13,388 nucleotides of DNA from Alphaproteobacteria bacterium (GTDB lineage Bacteria > Pseudomonadota > Alphaproteobacteria > Rhizobiales > Beijerinckiaceae). The notes below the pieces were generated by a model, which was not told where the DNA came from, made no database searches, and saw only the letters and a list, made by a program, of their open reading frames with translations. The position numbers were made by a program, and so were the translations under genes. The DNA is taken from contig RFXE01000024.1 in assembly GCA_009921785.1 (NCBI GenBank), positions 1 to 13,388 of the forward strand, in the 5' to 3' direction. This document shows, in pieces, positions 6,219 to 13,388 of the stretch (its first letter is position 1; every line of letters begins with the position of its first letter).

Positions 6219-7790
6219 ATGACCAAAAATCTGAATGGCAAAGACGGAATGACCCGTCGCGGCCTTTTGAAAAGCGGTATGGCTATAACAGCGGCGGGGT
6301 TGATGCTTCCTGCTGGTATGGCGATGGCGCAGGCGAAACCAAAAAAGGGTGGAATCCTGCGGATAGGCTTCAACTCGGGCAGCACCAAAGACAATTACGA
6401 CCCTGGCGTTTGGGACTCGAACTTTACACAAGTCTTTGCCCATGCGCGGCATAATTATTTAACGGAAATAGCGGCAGACGGCTCGCTCGTGGGTGAAGTA
6501 GCGGAAAGTTGGGAACCTAGTGCCGACGCTAAAACTTGGATTCTAAAGATCCGCAAGGGCATCACTTTCCACAGCGGAGGCACCCTTGGGGCTGACGACG
6601 TAATCGCTTCGATCAACTATCACCGCGGTAAGGATAGCACCTCTGCGGCCAAGCCGATTGTCGATCCGATTGTCGAGATCAAGTCCGACGGGCCGAACAA
6701 GGTCGTCGTGACGCTGAGCGGGGGCAATGCTGACTTCCCCTATCTCTTGTCCGATTACCACTTGCCGATCATGCCCGCAAAAGACGGCAAGATTAATCCG
6801 ACCTCGTCCGACGGCTGTGGCCCTTATAAGGTCGACAAATTTGAGCCTGGCGTTAGCGCTACACTTAGCAAGCACAAGGGCTATTGGAAATCCGACCGCG
6901 GGCACTTCGACGGGCTTTTAATGTTGGCTCTTCCCGATCCGGTGGCACGGCAGAATGCACTTCTGACAGGTCAGGTGGACGTCATCAACCAGCTTGACCT
7001 GTCGACGGTTGCGATGATGGCCCGCAACGCCTCCATCCGCGTTCTTTCGGTGACCGGTAACCAGCACTTCTGCTTCCCTATGGATACGCGGACCGGACCC
7101 TTCAACGACAACAACGTCCGGCTTGCGCTGAAGCATGCCCTAGATCGGCAGGAAATGGTGGATAAGATTCTGTACGGTTATGGCTCTGTTGGGAATGACA
7201 ACCCGATTGGGCCGAGCCAAAAATACCATGCGGCCGACCTGCCGGTTAACAAGTATGATCCTGACAAGGCCAAATTCTATCTTGGCAAGGCTGGCCTGAC
7301 TTCGCTTGACGTCCCCTTGTGGGTGGCCGAAGGCGCGTTCACAGGCGCGACGGATTCGGGCTCACTCTATGCCGAAAGGGCCGCTGCGGCCGGTATCAAG
7401 ATAACGGTCGAACGCGCTCCGAACGATGGGTATTGGAGCAACATATGGATGAAAAAGCCTTGGTGCGCCTCTTACTGGGGCGGTCGTGCTACCTGCGATT
7501 GGATGTTCTCGACCGCCTATGCCGCAGGCGCTCCTTGGAACGAAAGCTTCTGGAAGCACGACCAGTTTAATACCTTGCTGGCGCGGGGGCGGTCCGAACT
7601 AGATGACACAAAGCGGGCAGCGATCTATCACGAGATGCAGGCTATCGTTTCTAACGAGGGCGGCGTGGTCATCCCAATGTTCGCGAGCTTTGTCATGGGG
7701 GTTACTCGGGCGGTAGCGACCCCGGACGTGGTCGGTGCTAACTGGGATCTTGACGGTTTCCGGGCGGTCGAACGCTGGTGGTTTGCCTAA
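6219..7790 (+). CDS. Periplasmic substrate-binding protein, family 5 (DppA/OppA-like), Tat signal
   Basis: This 523-aa protein should capture the substrate in the periplasm and deliver it to the permease pair encoded next. The N-terminus has a twin-arginine signal (MTRRGLLKSG, Arg13-Arg14), a hydrophobic stretch (21-34) and a likely cleavage site AMA-QA after residue 37, so it is exported folded. Family-5 features follow: AESWEPSADAKTWILKIRKG at about 95-114, GADDVIASINYH (124-135), GPYKVDKFEPG (201-211), HKGYWK (219-224) and NVRLALKHALDRQEM (299-313). The family binds oligopeptides, but also nickel, opines, sugars and other small molecules, so the ligand cannot be read from the sequence. The mature protein has four cysteines (200, 285, 416, 426). 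The position straight after matAB suggests a malonate-related ligand, which is inference. The ATG at 6219 is chosen for its GGAGG. Confidence 0.93.
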   Translation: MTKNLNGKDGMTRRGLLKSGMAITAAGLMLPAGMAMAQAKPKKGGILRIGFNSGSTKDNYDPGVWDSNFTQVFAHARHNYLTEIAADGSLVGEVAESWEPSADAKTWILKIRKGITFHSGGTLGADDVIASINYHRGKDSTSAAKPIVDPIVEIKSDGPNKVVVTLSGGNADFPYLLSDYHLPIMPAKDGKINPTSSDGCGPYKVDKFEPGVSATLSKHKGYWKSDRGHFDGLLMLALPDPVARQNALLTGQVDVINQLDLSTVAMMARNASIRVLSVTGNQHFCFPMDTRTGPFNDNNVRLALKHALDRQEMVDKILYGYGSVGNDNPIGPSQKYHAADLPVNKYDPDKAKFYLGKAGLTSLDVPLWVAEGAFTGATDSGSLYAERAAAAGIKITVERAPNDGYWSNIWMKKPWCASYWGGRATCDWMFSTAYAAGAPWNESFWKHDQFNTLLARGRSELDDTKRAAIYHEMQAIVSNEGGVVIPMFASFVMGVTRAVATPDVVGANWDLDGFRAVERWWFA

Positions 7791-7814
7791 GAGATATTAG
7801 CTAATCTGAACGGA

Positions 7815-7839
7815 CTCCGGCGGGGATATCTCGCCGGAG
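7815..7839 (+). repeat. Intercistronic stem-loop after the binding-protein gene
   Basis: CTCCGGCG (7815-7822) pairs perfectly with CGCCGGAG (7832-7839) around a 9-base loop, a strong GC-rich hairpin 24 bases after the stop codon. No T-run follows (CTCGTTCACT), so it is more likely an mRNA-stabilising or partial-termination hairpin. Such elements let binding proteins be made in excess over their permeases. Confidence 0.65.
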
Positions 7840-7850
7840 CTCGTTCACTA

Positions 7851-7870
7851 TTGCGGCATTAAGACCGCAA
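7851..7870 (+). repeat. Second intercistronic stem-loop, just before the permease ribosome site
   Basis: TTGCGG (7851-7856) pairs with CCGCAA (7865-7870) around an 8-base loop. It lies 15 bases before the GAGGGG ribosome site (7886-7891) of the first permease gene and could affect processing or translation initiation there. Confidence 0.5.
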
Positions 7871-7896
7871 GGAAATAGGATAAACGAGGGGAATAG

Positions 7897-8850
7897 ATGA
7901 ACAGGATCTGGAGGATAATCGGGCAACGGCTGCTTTTGGGCGTGCTCACCTTGTTCATCATATCGGTAGTGATCTTCGGGGCGACTGAATTGTTGCCGGG
8001 TGACCTAGCCAGCCAGCTTTTAGGGCAGTCGGCGACTAAGGAAACCCTCGACGCGCTACGCGAGCAACTCGGCCTAAATCTCCCCGCCCCAATTCGCTAC
8101 TGGAACTGGTTGACAGGTTTTCTGCAGGGCGATTTCGGTACGTCAATGGCCACCAAAAAGCCGATCTCGGAACTGGTTGGCGCGCGCCTAGTCAATACGC
8201 TGTTCCTATCACTTTATGCTGCAGCCCTTGCCGTACCTATCTCGCTGACACTCGGTGTCCTAGCAGCGCTTTGGCGCAATTCGATTTTCGACCGGGCCTC
8301 GAACGCGGTAGCGCTGACGGCGATTTCCTTCCCAGAGTTCTTCGTAGCTTACATTCTGATCCTATGGCTGTCGCAATCGGGCTTTTTCCCATCAATGGTG
8401 CGAATAACCGAGGCAACAACGACCCTCAACCTACTCTATATGGCTTTCCTACCCGCCCTGGCGCTGACGCTCGTTGTCACCGCCCATATGATGCGGATGA
8501 CGCGTGCCGCGATCATCAACGTATTAGCAAGCCCTTATATCGAAATGTCACTGCTGAAAGGCATGTCGCCGATGCGTGTCGTTTTGCGCCATGCGGTACC
8601 AAACGCGCTGGCGCCCATCATCAATGTGGTCGCGGTGAACCTCGCCTACCTCATAACTGGGGTCGTGGTAGTAGAAGTAGTGTTTGTCTATCCCGGCCTT
8701 GGACAGTTGATGATCGATGCGGTGACCAACCGTGACATCGCGGTGGTGCAGACCATCGCGCTGCTTTTTGCTTCAGCTTACGTTCTTCTTAACCTCATCG
8801 CGGATGTGCTCTCGACGATTACCAACCCGCGCTTGATGCACGGTAGGTAG
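7897..8850 (+). CDS. ABC transporter permease, DppB/OppB type
   Basis: One of two inner-membrane subunits of the importer. The 317-aa length is normal for DppB. The first membrane helix is at about 10-30, followed by the periplasmic segment with ATELLPGD (28-36), LREQLGLN and GDFGTSM typical of the family. Further helices lie near 100-125, 138-160, 178-200, 240-262 and 284-306. The cytoplasmic EAA loop, which contacts the ATPase, is at about 213-238 (SPYIEMSLLKGMSPMRVVLRH). The conserved VYPGLGQL is at 264-271. GAGGGG (7886-7891) is a good ribosome site 5 bases before the ATG. The gene is separated from the binding-protein gene by 106 bases with two hairpins and from the next permease by only 4 bases. 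Confidence 0.94.
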   Translation: MNRIWRIIGQRLLLGVLTLFIISVVIFGATELLPGDLASQLLGQSATKETLDALREQLGLNLPAPIRYWNWLTGFLQGDFGTSMATKKPISELVGARLVNTLFLSLYAAALAVPISLTLGVLAALWRNSIFDRASNAVALTAISFPEFFVAYILILWLSQSGFFPSMVRITEATTTLNLLYMAFLPALALTLVVTAHMMRMTRAAIINVLASPYIEMSLLKGMSPMRVVLRHAVPNALAPIINVVAVNLAYLITGVVVVEVVFVYPGLGQLMIDAVTNRDIAVVQTIALLFASAYVLLNLIADVLSTITNPRLMHGR

Positions 8851-8854
8851 GCCG

Positions 8855-9769
8855 ATGACAATCCTTCTATCTGTCCTCATCGGATTGGGCCTGTTCTTCA
8901 TCATCGGCTATTCTGCCCGCGCAGGATTGCGCGTAACTGCTCCTGCGCAATACAAGCCTACCTTCCGCGACATGCCGCTCACTGCCTCTTTCGGCCTGAC
9001 GGTGATCGTTTTTTATATCGTCATCGCCATTTTTGCTCAGGCAATCGCCCCATTCGGCGAGGGCGAAGTCATGGGCCACCAGTTTTTGCCGTGGGGGTCG
9101 CCCTATTACCTCGGCACCGACAAGCTGGGTCGCGACATGCTGACACGCGTAATCTATGGCGCGCGCAATACCGTGGGCATTGCCTTTGCCACAACGGCGC
9201 TCGCCTTTTTCTTGGGTTCGGTCCTCGGTATCTGGGCGGCTTTGGGGGGCGGCTGGATTGACCAAATTCTGTCGCGTTTTATCGATGCGCTCATGGCAAT
9301 ACCAGAGCTGATCTTCTCTCTCCTACTACTGACAATCTTCGGCACCTCAGTCTTGACTCTGATACTTGTGATCGCTTGTGTTGCGTCAACCCGCATCTAC
9401 CGCCTAGCGCGGTCCGTAGCTCAAGGCATCGTGGTAACGGACTATATCGAGGCCGCCCGCCTGCGCGGCGAGGGGAATTGGCGCCTAATCTGGCGCGAGA
9501 TCTTGCCCAATGCGATGGCACCGCTGGTGACCGAATTCGGTCTACGCTTCTGCTTCGTTTTTCTCTCAATTTCGGCACTATCGTTCCTTGGCCTTGGCAT
9601 CAAGCCGCCCACCGCTGACTGGGGTAGCATGGTACGTGAGAATGCGACGCTAATCACCTTTGGTGACGTAACCCCTCTGCTGCCCGCCGGGGCCATCGCG
9701 CTGCTGACTGTTGCGGTGAACTTCGTCGTCGACTGGCTATTGTACCGCGCTAGCGGTTTGAAGGAATAG
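8855..9769 (+). CDS. ABC transporter permease, DppC/OppC type
   Basis: Second inner-membrane subunit of the importer (304 aa). DppC signatures are clear: LGTDKLGRDMLTRVIYGAR (86-104), the EAA loop DYIEAARLRGEGNWRLIWRE (196-215) followed by ILPNAMAPL, and FLGLGIKPPTADWGSM (244-259). Membrane helices lie near 45-66, 105-130, 145-175, 224-246 and 275-297. Upstream of the usual first helix there is an extra hydrophobic stretch, residues 2-20 (ILLSVLIGLGLFFIIGY), not typical of DppC and possibly an additional membrane anchor. The ATG follows the previous stop by 4 bases with GGTAGG as ribosome site, and no later Met gives a better start. The downstream ATPase begins 4 bases after this stop. Confidence 0.93.
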   Translation: MTILLSVLIGLGLFFIIGYSARAGLRVTAPAQYKPTFRDMPLTASFGLTVIVFYIVIAIFAQAIAPFGEGEVMGHQFLPWGSPYYLGTDKLGRDMLTRVIYGARNTVGIAFATTALAFFLGSVLGIWAALGGGWIDQILSRFIDALMAIPELIFSLLLLTIFGTSVLTLILVIACVASTRIYRLARSVAQGIVVTDYIEAARLRGEGNWRLIWREILPNAMAPLVTEFGLRFCFVFLSISALSFLGLGIKPPTADWGSMVRENATLITFGDVTPLLPAGAIALLTVAVNFVVDWLLYRASGLKE

Positions 9770-9773
9770 GCAG

Positions 9774-11420
9774 TTGGAAAAACCGTTGCTTCTGAACATT
9801 AGGGGTCTGAAGATCGAAGGCCGTTCAGGTGATACCTGGCACACAATCGTCAAGGGCGTGGACCTGACCCTACACAAAGGTGAGATTCTAGGCCTTATAG
9901 GGGAATCCGGTGCCGGCAAATCAACCATTGGCCTTGCCGCAATGGGCTTTGCCCGCGACGGTTGCCGCATCTCGGGCGGGACCATCGACTTTGACGGGAT
10001 CGACCTTAGGCGTGCTACCGAGACGCAGCGAAGAGGCTTGCGCGGCAAGCGGATCGCCTATGTCGCGCAATCGGCGGCGGCGAGCTTCAACCCCGCGCAC
10101 AAATTGATCGACCAGTATTGCGAAGGACCCGTCATCCACGGCGTCATGTTGCGCGAAAAAGCCGAGACGGATGCAGTCGAGCTATTCCACCGCATGCGCC
10201 TTCCCAATCCCGCTATGATCGGATTCCGTTATCCGCATCAAGTTTCGGGAGGACAGTTGCAACGGGCTATGACGGCAATGGCGATGGCCTGCCGTCCGGA
10301 TCTGATCATCTTCGACGAACCTACCACCGCGCTGGACGTCACAACTCAGATCGAGGTGTTGGCCGCTATCCGTGATATCGTAAGTCAGTTCGGCACGGCA
10401 GCGATCTACATTACTCATGACCTTGCCGTAGTCGCGCAGATGGCCGACCGCATTAAGGTCTTATTGCGTGGAAATGAGGTCGAGGAGGCCGACACCCGCA
10501 GTATGCTAGCCGCCCCGCGCGCGGACTATACTCGAAGCCTTTGGGCGGTGAGAAGCTTCGCTCGGGTCAAACAGCCACCCTCGACCGGAAGACCTATCAT
10601 ATCGGTGCGAAATGTAACGGCATCTTATGGTGCGATCGATGTACTAAAGGGTGTTAGCTTCGACATCCATGCGGGCCGTACTGTGGCCGTAGTAGGCGAA
10701 AGCGGATCAGGCAAATCCACAACCGCGCGGGTTATTACTGGGCTCCTGCAACCAAAAAAGGGAGAGGTTCTGTTTAACGGCAAACCACTCCCCGCCAGCT
10801 TCAAGGCCCGTTCGCGGGATCAATTACGCCAATGCCAAATGATCTATCAAACGGCCGATACAGCGTTGAATCCGAAACTCCGTCTGCGTGAGTTAATAGG
10901 GCGACCTGCCGAGATGTATCTAGGCCTGAAGGGCAAGGCGCTGGAAAGCCGCATTTGTGACCTGCTGGCGCTCATCGAACTTGAGCCCGCGAAATATATC
11001 AATCGCCTACCCTCAGAGCTTTCGGGCGGTCAGAAGCAGCGGATCGGCATCGCACGCGCGCTGGCCGCCGAGCCGCAACTTATCATCTGCGATGAGGTGA
11101 CGAGCGCGCTAGATCAAATCGTACAGGAAGGTATCCTGAAGCTTCTGGACCGGCTGCAAGGCGAATTTAACCTCGCCTATATGTTCATAACGCATGACCT
11201 CGCAACCGTAAAATCAATCGCCGACGAGGTAGTGGTCATGCAACATGGTGCCGTAGTCGAACGCGGATCCAAAGCCGAGCTCTTTGCCAACCCGAAGGAG
11301 GAGTACACCAAGCTGTTGCTCTCGTCGGTTCCGGAAATGGACCCAGATTGGCTGAACCGGCTGCTGGCCGCGCGGTCAAACAACGATAAAAGTGGCCGGT
11401 CCACGCATTCATCGGTTTAA
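9774..11420 (+). CDS. Double ABC ATPase of a peptide-type importer (DppD-DppF fusion)
   Basis: Both nucleotide-binding domains that power the importer are on one 548-aa chain. Domain 1 has Walker A GESGAGKS (43-50), signature SGGQLQR (158-164), Walker B LIIFDEP (177-183) and H-loop His215. Domain 2 has Walker A GESGSGKST (308-316), signature LSGGQKQR (416-423), Walker B LIICDE (436-441) and His474. All catalytic elements are intact in both. DppD and DppF are often separate genes; fused versions such as GsiA and YejF types are also common. The start is TTG 9774, preceded by AAGGA (9760-9764) and 4 bases after the permease stop. The next in-frame Met (residue 57) lies beyond the first Walker A, so the TTG is needed. 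It is the last gene of the compact operon. Confidence 0.94.
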   Translation: MEKPLLLNIRGLKIEGRSGDTWHTIVKGVDLTLHKGEILGLIGESGAGKSTIGLAAMGFARDGCRISGGTIDFDGIDLRRATETQRRGLRGKRIAYVAQSAAASFNPAHKLIDQYCEGPVIHGVMLREKAETDAVELFHRMRLPNPAMIGFRYPHQVSGGQLQRAMTAMAMACRPDLIIFDEPTTALDVTTQIEVLAAIRDIVSQFGTAAIYITHDLAVVAQMADRIKVLLRGNEVEEADTRSMLAAPRADYTRSLWAVRSFARVKQPPSTGRPIISVRNVTASYGAIDVLKGVSFDIHAGRTVAVVGESGSGKSTTARVITGLLQPKKGEVLFNGKPLPASFKARSRDQLRQCQMIYQTADTALNPKLRLRELIGRPAEMYLGLKGKALESRICDLLALIELEPAKYINRLPSELSGGQKQRIGIARALAAEPQLIICDEVTSALDQIVQEGILKLLDRLQGEFNLAYMFITHDLATVKSIADEVVVMQHGAVVERGSKAELFANPKEEYTKLLLSSVPEMDPDWLNRLLAARSNNDKSGRSTHSSV

Positions 11421-11570
11421 CTCGCCTTCATGTGAGTTAGAGAAGTCATCTTGGACGGCGGCAAAGTCCATTTCTTTTCTTTCAGTAAGTATTTGATTAC
11501 TTTGGTCCCAGGTTGTAGTGATATTGGCGAATCTGGAACTGTGGACACAAACTCAGAAACGGTGCACTAA
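11421..11570 (+). promoter_or_regulatory. Region upstream of the TetR gene with a repeat of the mat-promoter half-site
   Basis: This is a 150-base gap. AGTAAGTATTTGATTACTTTG starts at 11484. It contains GTAAGTAT (11485-11492), identical to the reverse complement of 3087-3094 in the mat promoter. It also contains an imperfect dyad, AAGTA-N6-TACTT (11487-11502). A weak TTGATT (11493-11498) could be a -35 box. A 6-bp inverted repeat TAACTC-N10-GAGTTA (11418-11439) begins at the ATPase stop codon but has no T-run. An autoregulated TetR promoter is plausible but unproven. Confidence 0.4.
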
Positions 11571-12254
11571 TTGCGATCAAGGTCGATCAGCGAGATTCGA
11601 CGCGCTGAGCTATCAAAGGCAGCGTTCGAGGCGGTAGTGCTCTTTGGGCTCCGCGGCACCACGTTTGAGAAAGTAGGCGAGATCGCTGGTGTGTCCAAAG
11701 GTGTGGTGTTGCACCATTTCAAGGATAAAACTTCGCTTCTTGAGGCCGTGATCCGGCGAACCAATGGAATGCTCAGTACATCTTTGGTCGAGCTTTACCG
11801 GCACGCCGAGACACCATATGAGCGACTTTGGGCGATCATAATTGCAAATTTCCACGAGTCGATTTTCAATCAGGCTGTCTGCCAAGCTTGGGTATCCCTG
11901 ATGGCCGAGGTCCCCCTCAACCGAGATATCCAGCGGGTTCAGGCTGCCAACTATGCCCGTGTGGCCAGCAACTTTGCGCATGAGTTGAAGAATTTTGTGC
12001 CGATATCCGAAGCGAGGATCATTGCGCGCTATCTCAACCTGCTGATCGACGGCATCTGGGTGCGGGTCGGCTCGAGGGTCGAACCGCTGAACGCGGCGCA
12101 AGCGATCGGCGACCTTGAATACGAATTGGTAAAATTCCTGCCCACGGATGCCAAGAGCCTAGCGCAGCATCGAGCGGCACGGATTAAGATCGAGAACGTC
12201 GCGCGCATCGCCCTCGGGACGCGCGCCTTTCTGGAAAACTCCATTACGCGCTGA
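11571..12254 (+). CDS. TetR/AcrR-family transcriptional regulator, BetI-like
   Basis: A dimeric one-component regulator of 227 aa. The N-terminal DNA-binding domain (about 8-55) has the family pattern: RRAELSKAAFEAVVLFGLRG, then TTFEKVGEIAGVSKGVVLHHFKDKTSLLEAV, with the helix-turn-helix at about 31-50. The C-terminal ligand domain resembles BetI: AWVSLMAEVPLNRDI, ARYLNLLIDGIWVRVGSRVEPL (DGIWVR at 160-165). The start is TTG 11571. A TAA stop (11568-11570) lies immediately before it in frame, and no later start keeps the DNA-binding domain whole. No strong ribosome site is seen. It lies 150 bases after the importer operon on the same strand and is the best candidate regulator of that operon or of the convergent esterase. 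Its ligand is unknown; malonate, malonyl-CoA or the imported compound are guesses. Confidence 0.9.
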   Translation: MRSRSISEIRRAELSKAAFEAVVLFGLRGTTFEKVGEIAGVSKGVVLHHFKDKTSLLEAVIRRTNGMLSTSLVELYRHAETPYERLWAIIIANFHESIFNQAVCQAWVSLMAEVPLNRDIQRVQAANYARVASNFAHELKNFVPISEARIIARYLNLLIDGIWVRVGSRVEPLNAAQAIGDLEYELVKFLPTDAKSLAQHRAARIKIENVARIALGTRAFLENSITR

Positions 12255-12294
12255 CCATCAATCGACGGCCATTCCTCGGATCAGATGGTCAGCG
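12249..12294. repeat. 11-bp inverted repeat spanning the convergent gene ends
   Basis: CGCTGACCATC (12249-12259) and GATGGTCAGCG (12284-12294) are exact reverse complements with 24 bases between. The left arm contains the TetR stop codon and part of the esterase stop codon. The right arm is inside the last codons of the esterase. Its position between convergent genes suggests a shared terminator, although the loop is long and no T-run flanks it. Confidence 0.5.
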
Positions 12295-13166
12295 ATTCGG
12301 GCGATAGACTGTCGCGCTTCGGGTAGAGCTTCGTACCATTCAAAGACATGCCAAAGCCCTTCCCAGACATGCAAATCAACCTGCGCTCCGGAGTCGCGCA
12401 ATCTTTGCGACAGCCTTACCGACTGACTGAGTAAGAGGTCTCGGGTCCCTGTGGTTATCAGGAAAGGTGGAAAGCCGGGGTCGAATGCGCCGTGGATCGG
12501 TGAAATCAATGGCTGATCGATCCTGTTCACCCCTGCATAGTAGCTTGCTGCGAGATATGAGTTTTTCTTTGCCAATGTCGGATCGCGGCCCTCGTTAAAG
12601 ATCAGGCTGTCCCCAGCATTGCTCAAGTCGCACCATGGTGAAAGCAACGCCGCAGCACCGGGCAAGCGCAGCCCTTCAGCTTTGGCCTTGAGCATTAAGG
12701 CTAGTGTCAGGTTGGCCCCAGCAGATTCTCCCACGATAGCAAAGTGGTTTTCTGCGAGCTCGCGGTAAACGACGAAGCAGTCGTCAAGGCCAGCTGGCCA
12801 GGGGTGCTCGGGGGCCAGACTATAATCGGGAGCGATGAACCTTGCGCCGCTTAGGGCAGATAGGGGTGCGATGATCGGCAGGTCTTCTATTGGACTGCCC
12901 TCGACCATACCTCCACCGAAACCGTATAAAACGGGCCAGTCAACCCGCCGGTCCGGCGGACTTACCTCGAGACAAGGTACCCCGCCAATGACCGTCTCGA
13001 CAATCATGACGCCATGCGTCCTACACAGGCGCGGAGCTTCGGCTTTGGCGACAGCTTTTGATTTTGCCCGTATGGCAGGAAGGTTCTGTGCTGATCTGTC
13101 GCGTGGCGTGATCCCTTTTTCGATAACGGTCAGGGCCTCTTCGCTGAGACGAGTGAGCGGCTGCAT
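12258..13166 (-). CDS. Alpha/beta hydrolase, hormone-sensitive-lipase (family IV) esterase-like
   Basis: A 302-aa cytoplasmic hydrolase with no signal peptide. The likely catalytic triad is Ser148 in GESAG (146-150), Asp243 in TGTRDLLL and His273 in GLWHVFEW. The family's HPxPAGLDD motif is at 121-129. The oxyanion-loop motif, normally HGGG, reads FGGG (83-86, YGFGGGMVEGSP), keeping the glycines but replacing the His. The family cleaves short-chain acyl esters and some amides, but the substrate cannot be read from the sequence. It is convergent with the TetR gene, stops separated by 3 bases, so it has its own promoter right of 13166. AGGA about 9 bases before the ATG is a moderate ribosome site. 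A role in freeing malonate from an imported ester would fit the neighbourhood but is only inference. Confidence 0.88.
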   Translation of the reverse strand: MQPLTRLSEEALTVIEKGITPRDRSAQNLPAIRAKSKAVAKAEAPRLCRTHGVMIVETVIGGVPCLEVSPPDRRVDWPVLYGFGGGMVEGSPIEDLPIIAPLSALSGARFIAPDYSLAPEHPWPAGLDDCFVVYRELAENHFAIVGESAGANLTLALMLKAKAEGLRLPGAAALLSPWCDLSNAGDSLIFNEGRDPTLAKKNSYLAASYYAGVNRIDQPLISPIHGAFDPGFPPFLITTGTRDLLLSQSVRLSQRLRDSGAQVDLHVWEGLWHVFEWYEALPEARQSIARIADHLIRGMAVD

Positions 13167-13388
13167 GGTTGGAATCCTATTCTATTAGTGCTTTCAGACG
13201 AAAAGCATATTTCTATCCGCTTTAAAAAAGACTGATAATAATGAAACCGTCCGAGCCTTAGCGCGATGAAGCTCAACCATGCTTTGGCCTGACCCCACGA
13301 GGCGATCCAGTGGTTATGTTAGTTTAAGATTGCGTTTGGGGCTAGCCTTTGAGTGGCTGGCGTAGCTGGCTTGAGTTGCGAAGCCGGC
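13167..13388. other. Upstream region of the esterase and unassigned right edge
   Basis: No recognisable gene is present. The part next to the esterase (13167-13245) is AT-rich and should carry its promoter, but no convincing -35/-10 pair could be chosen. The distal part is more GC-rich. It contains the palindrome GGCTAGCC (13340-13347) and a short direct repeat, GCTGGC, twice within 13353-13371. On the minus strand a frame of 25 codons enters from the right edge and ends in TAA at 13314-13316 (ending SPKRNLKLT). It could be the tail of a gene outside the window but is too short to call. Confidence 0.35.

Noticed and set aside
9291..9578. Long antisense open frames inside the permease and ATPase genes (for example 9291-9578, 9737-10048, 8867-9265)
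   Set aside because: They are opposite to strongly conserved family genes, have no motif of their own and are expected by-products of GC-rich coding sequence.
12960..12971. ACTTACCTCGAG, differing from the mat-promoter palindrome start ACTTACCTCTAG at one base
   Set aside because: It lies inside the esterase coding sequence and lacks the right palindrome arm, so it is probably coincidence.

Overview
The window looks like part of an alphaproteobacterial chromosome or large replicon. It has moderately GC-rich coding sequence, tight head-to-tail operons with ATGA overlaps, two TTG starts, a Tat-exported solute-binding protein and a BetI-like TetR regulator. Genus cannot be fixed from the sequence. 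No rRNA, tRNA or CRISPR array was seen.

Region 1 (1 to about 2640, all minus strand) is one edge of a mobile element. It holds an excisionase-like helix-turn-helix gene, a large 591-aa tyrosine recombinase with a complete R-K-H-R-H-Y catalytic set, and the first 125 codons of what is probably a second recombinase. The second recombinase starts inside the stop codon of the first and leaves the window at base 1. A perfect 13-bp inverted repeat sits in the AT-rich gap between the helix-turn-helix gene and the large recombinase.

Region 2 (about 2640 to 3324) has no convincing gene. It is a junction between the mobile element and a catabolic locus. It ends in a likely promoter (TTGACA at 3077) carrying two adjacent perfect palindromes and a long leader.

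Region 3 (3325 to 11420, plus strand) is a six-gene run. It comprises matA (malonyl-CoA decarboxylase), matB (malonyl-CoA synthetase), a Tat-exported family-5 solute-binding protein, two DppB/DppC-type permeases and one double ATPase with two ABC domains. MatB makes malonyl-CoA from malonate, CoA and ATP, and MatA decarboxylates it to acetyl-CoA. The usual dedicated malonate carrier (MatC or a similar type) is absent, and a complete peptide-type ABC importer occupies its place. The natural inference is that the importer brings in malonate or a compound that releases malonate inside the cell.

Region 4 (11571 to 13388) holds a TetR-family regulator in the same direction and, convergent with it, an HSL-family esterase/lipase-like hydrolase. 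The two stop codons are 3 bases apart and share one arm of an 11-bp inverted repeat. An 8-base motif (GTAAGTAT) occurs in the palindrome at the mat promoter and again upstream of the TetR gene, suggesting a shared operator. The last 220 bases contain no recognisable gene.
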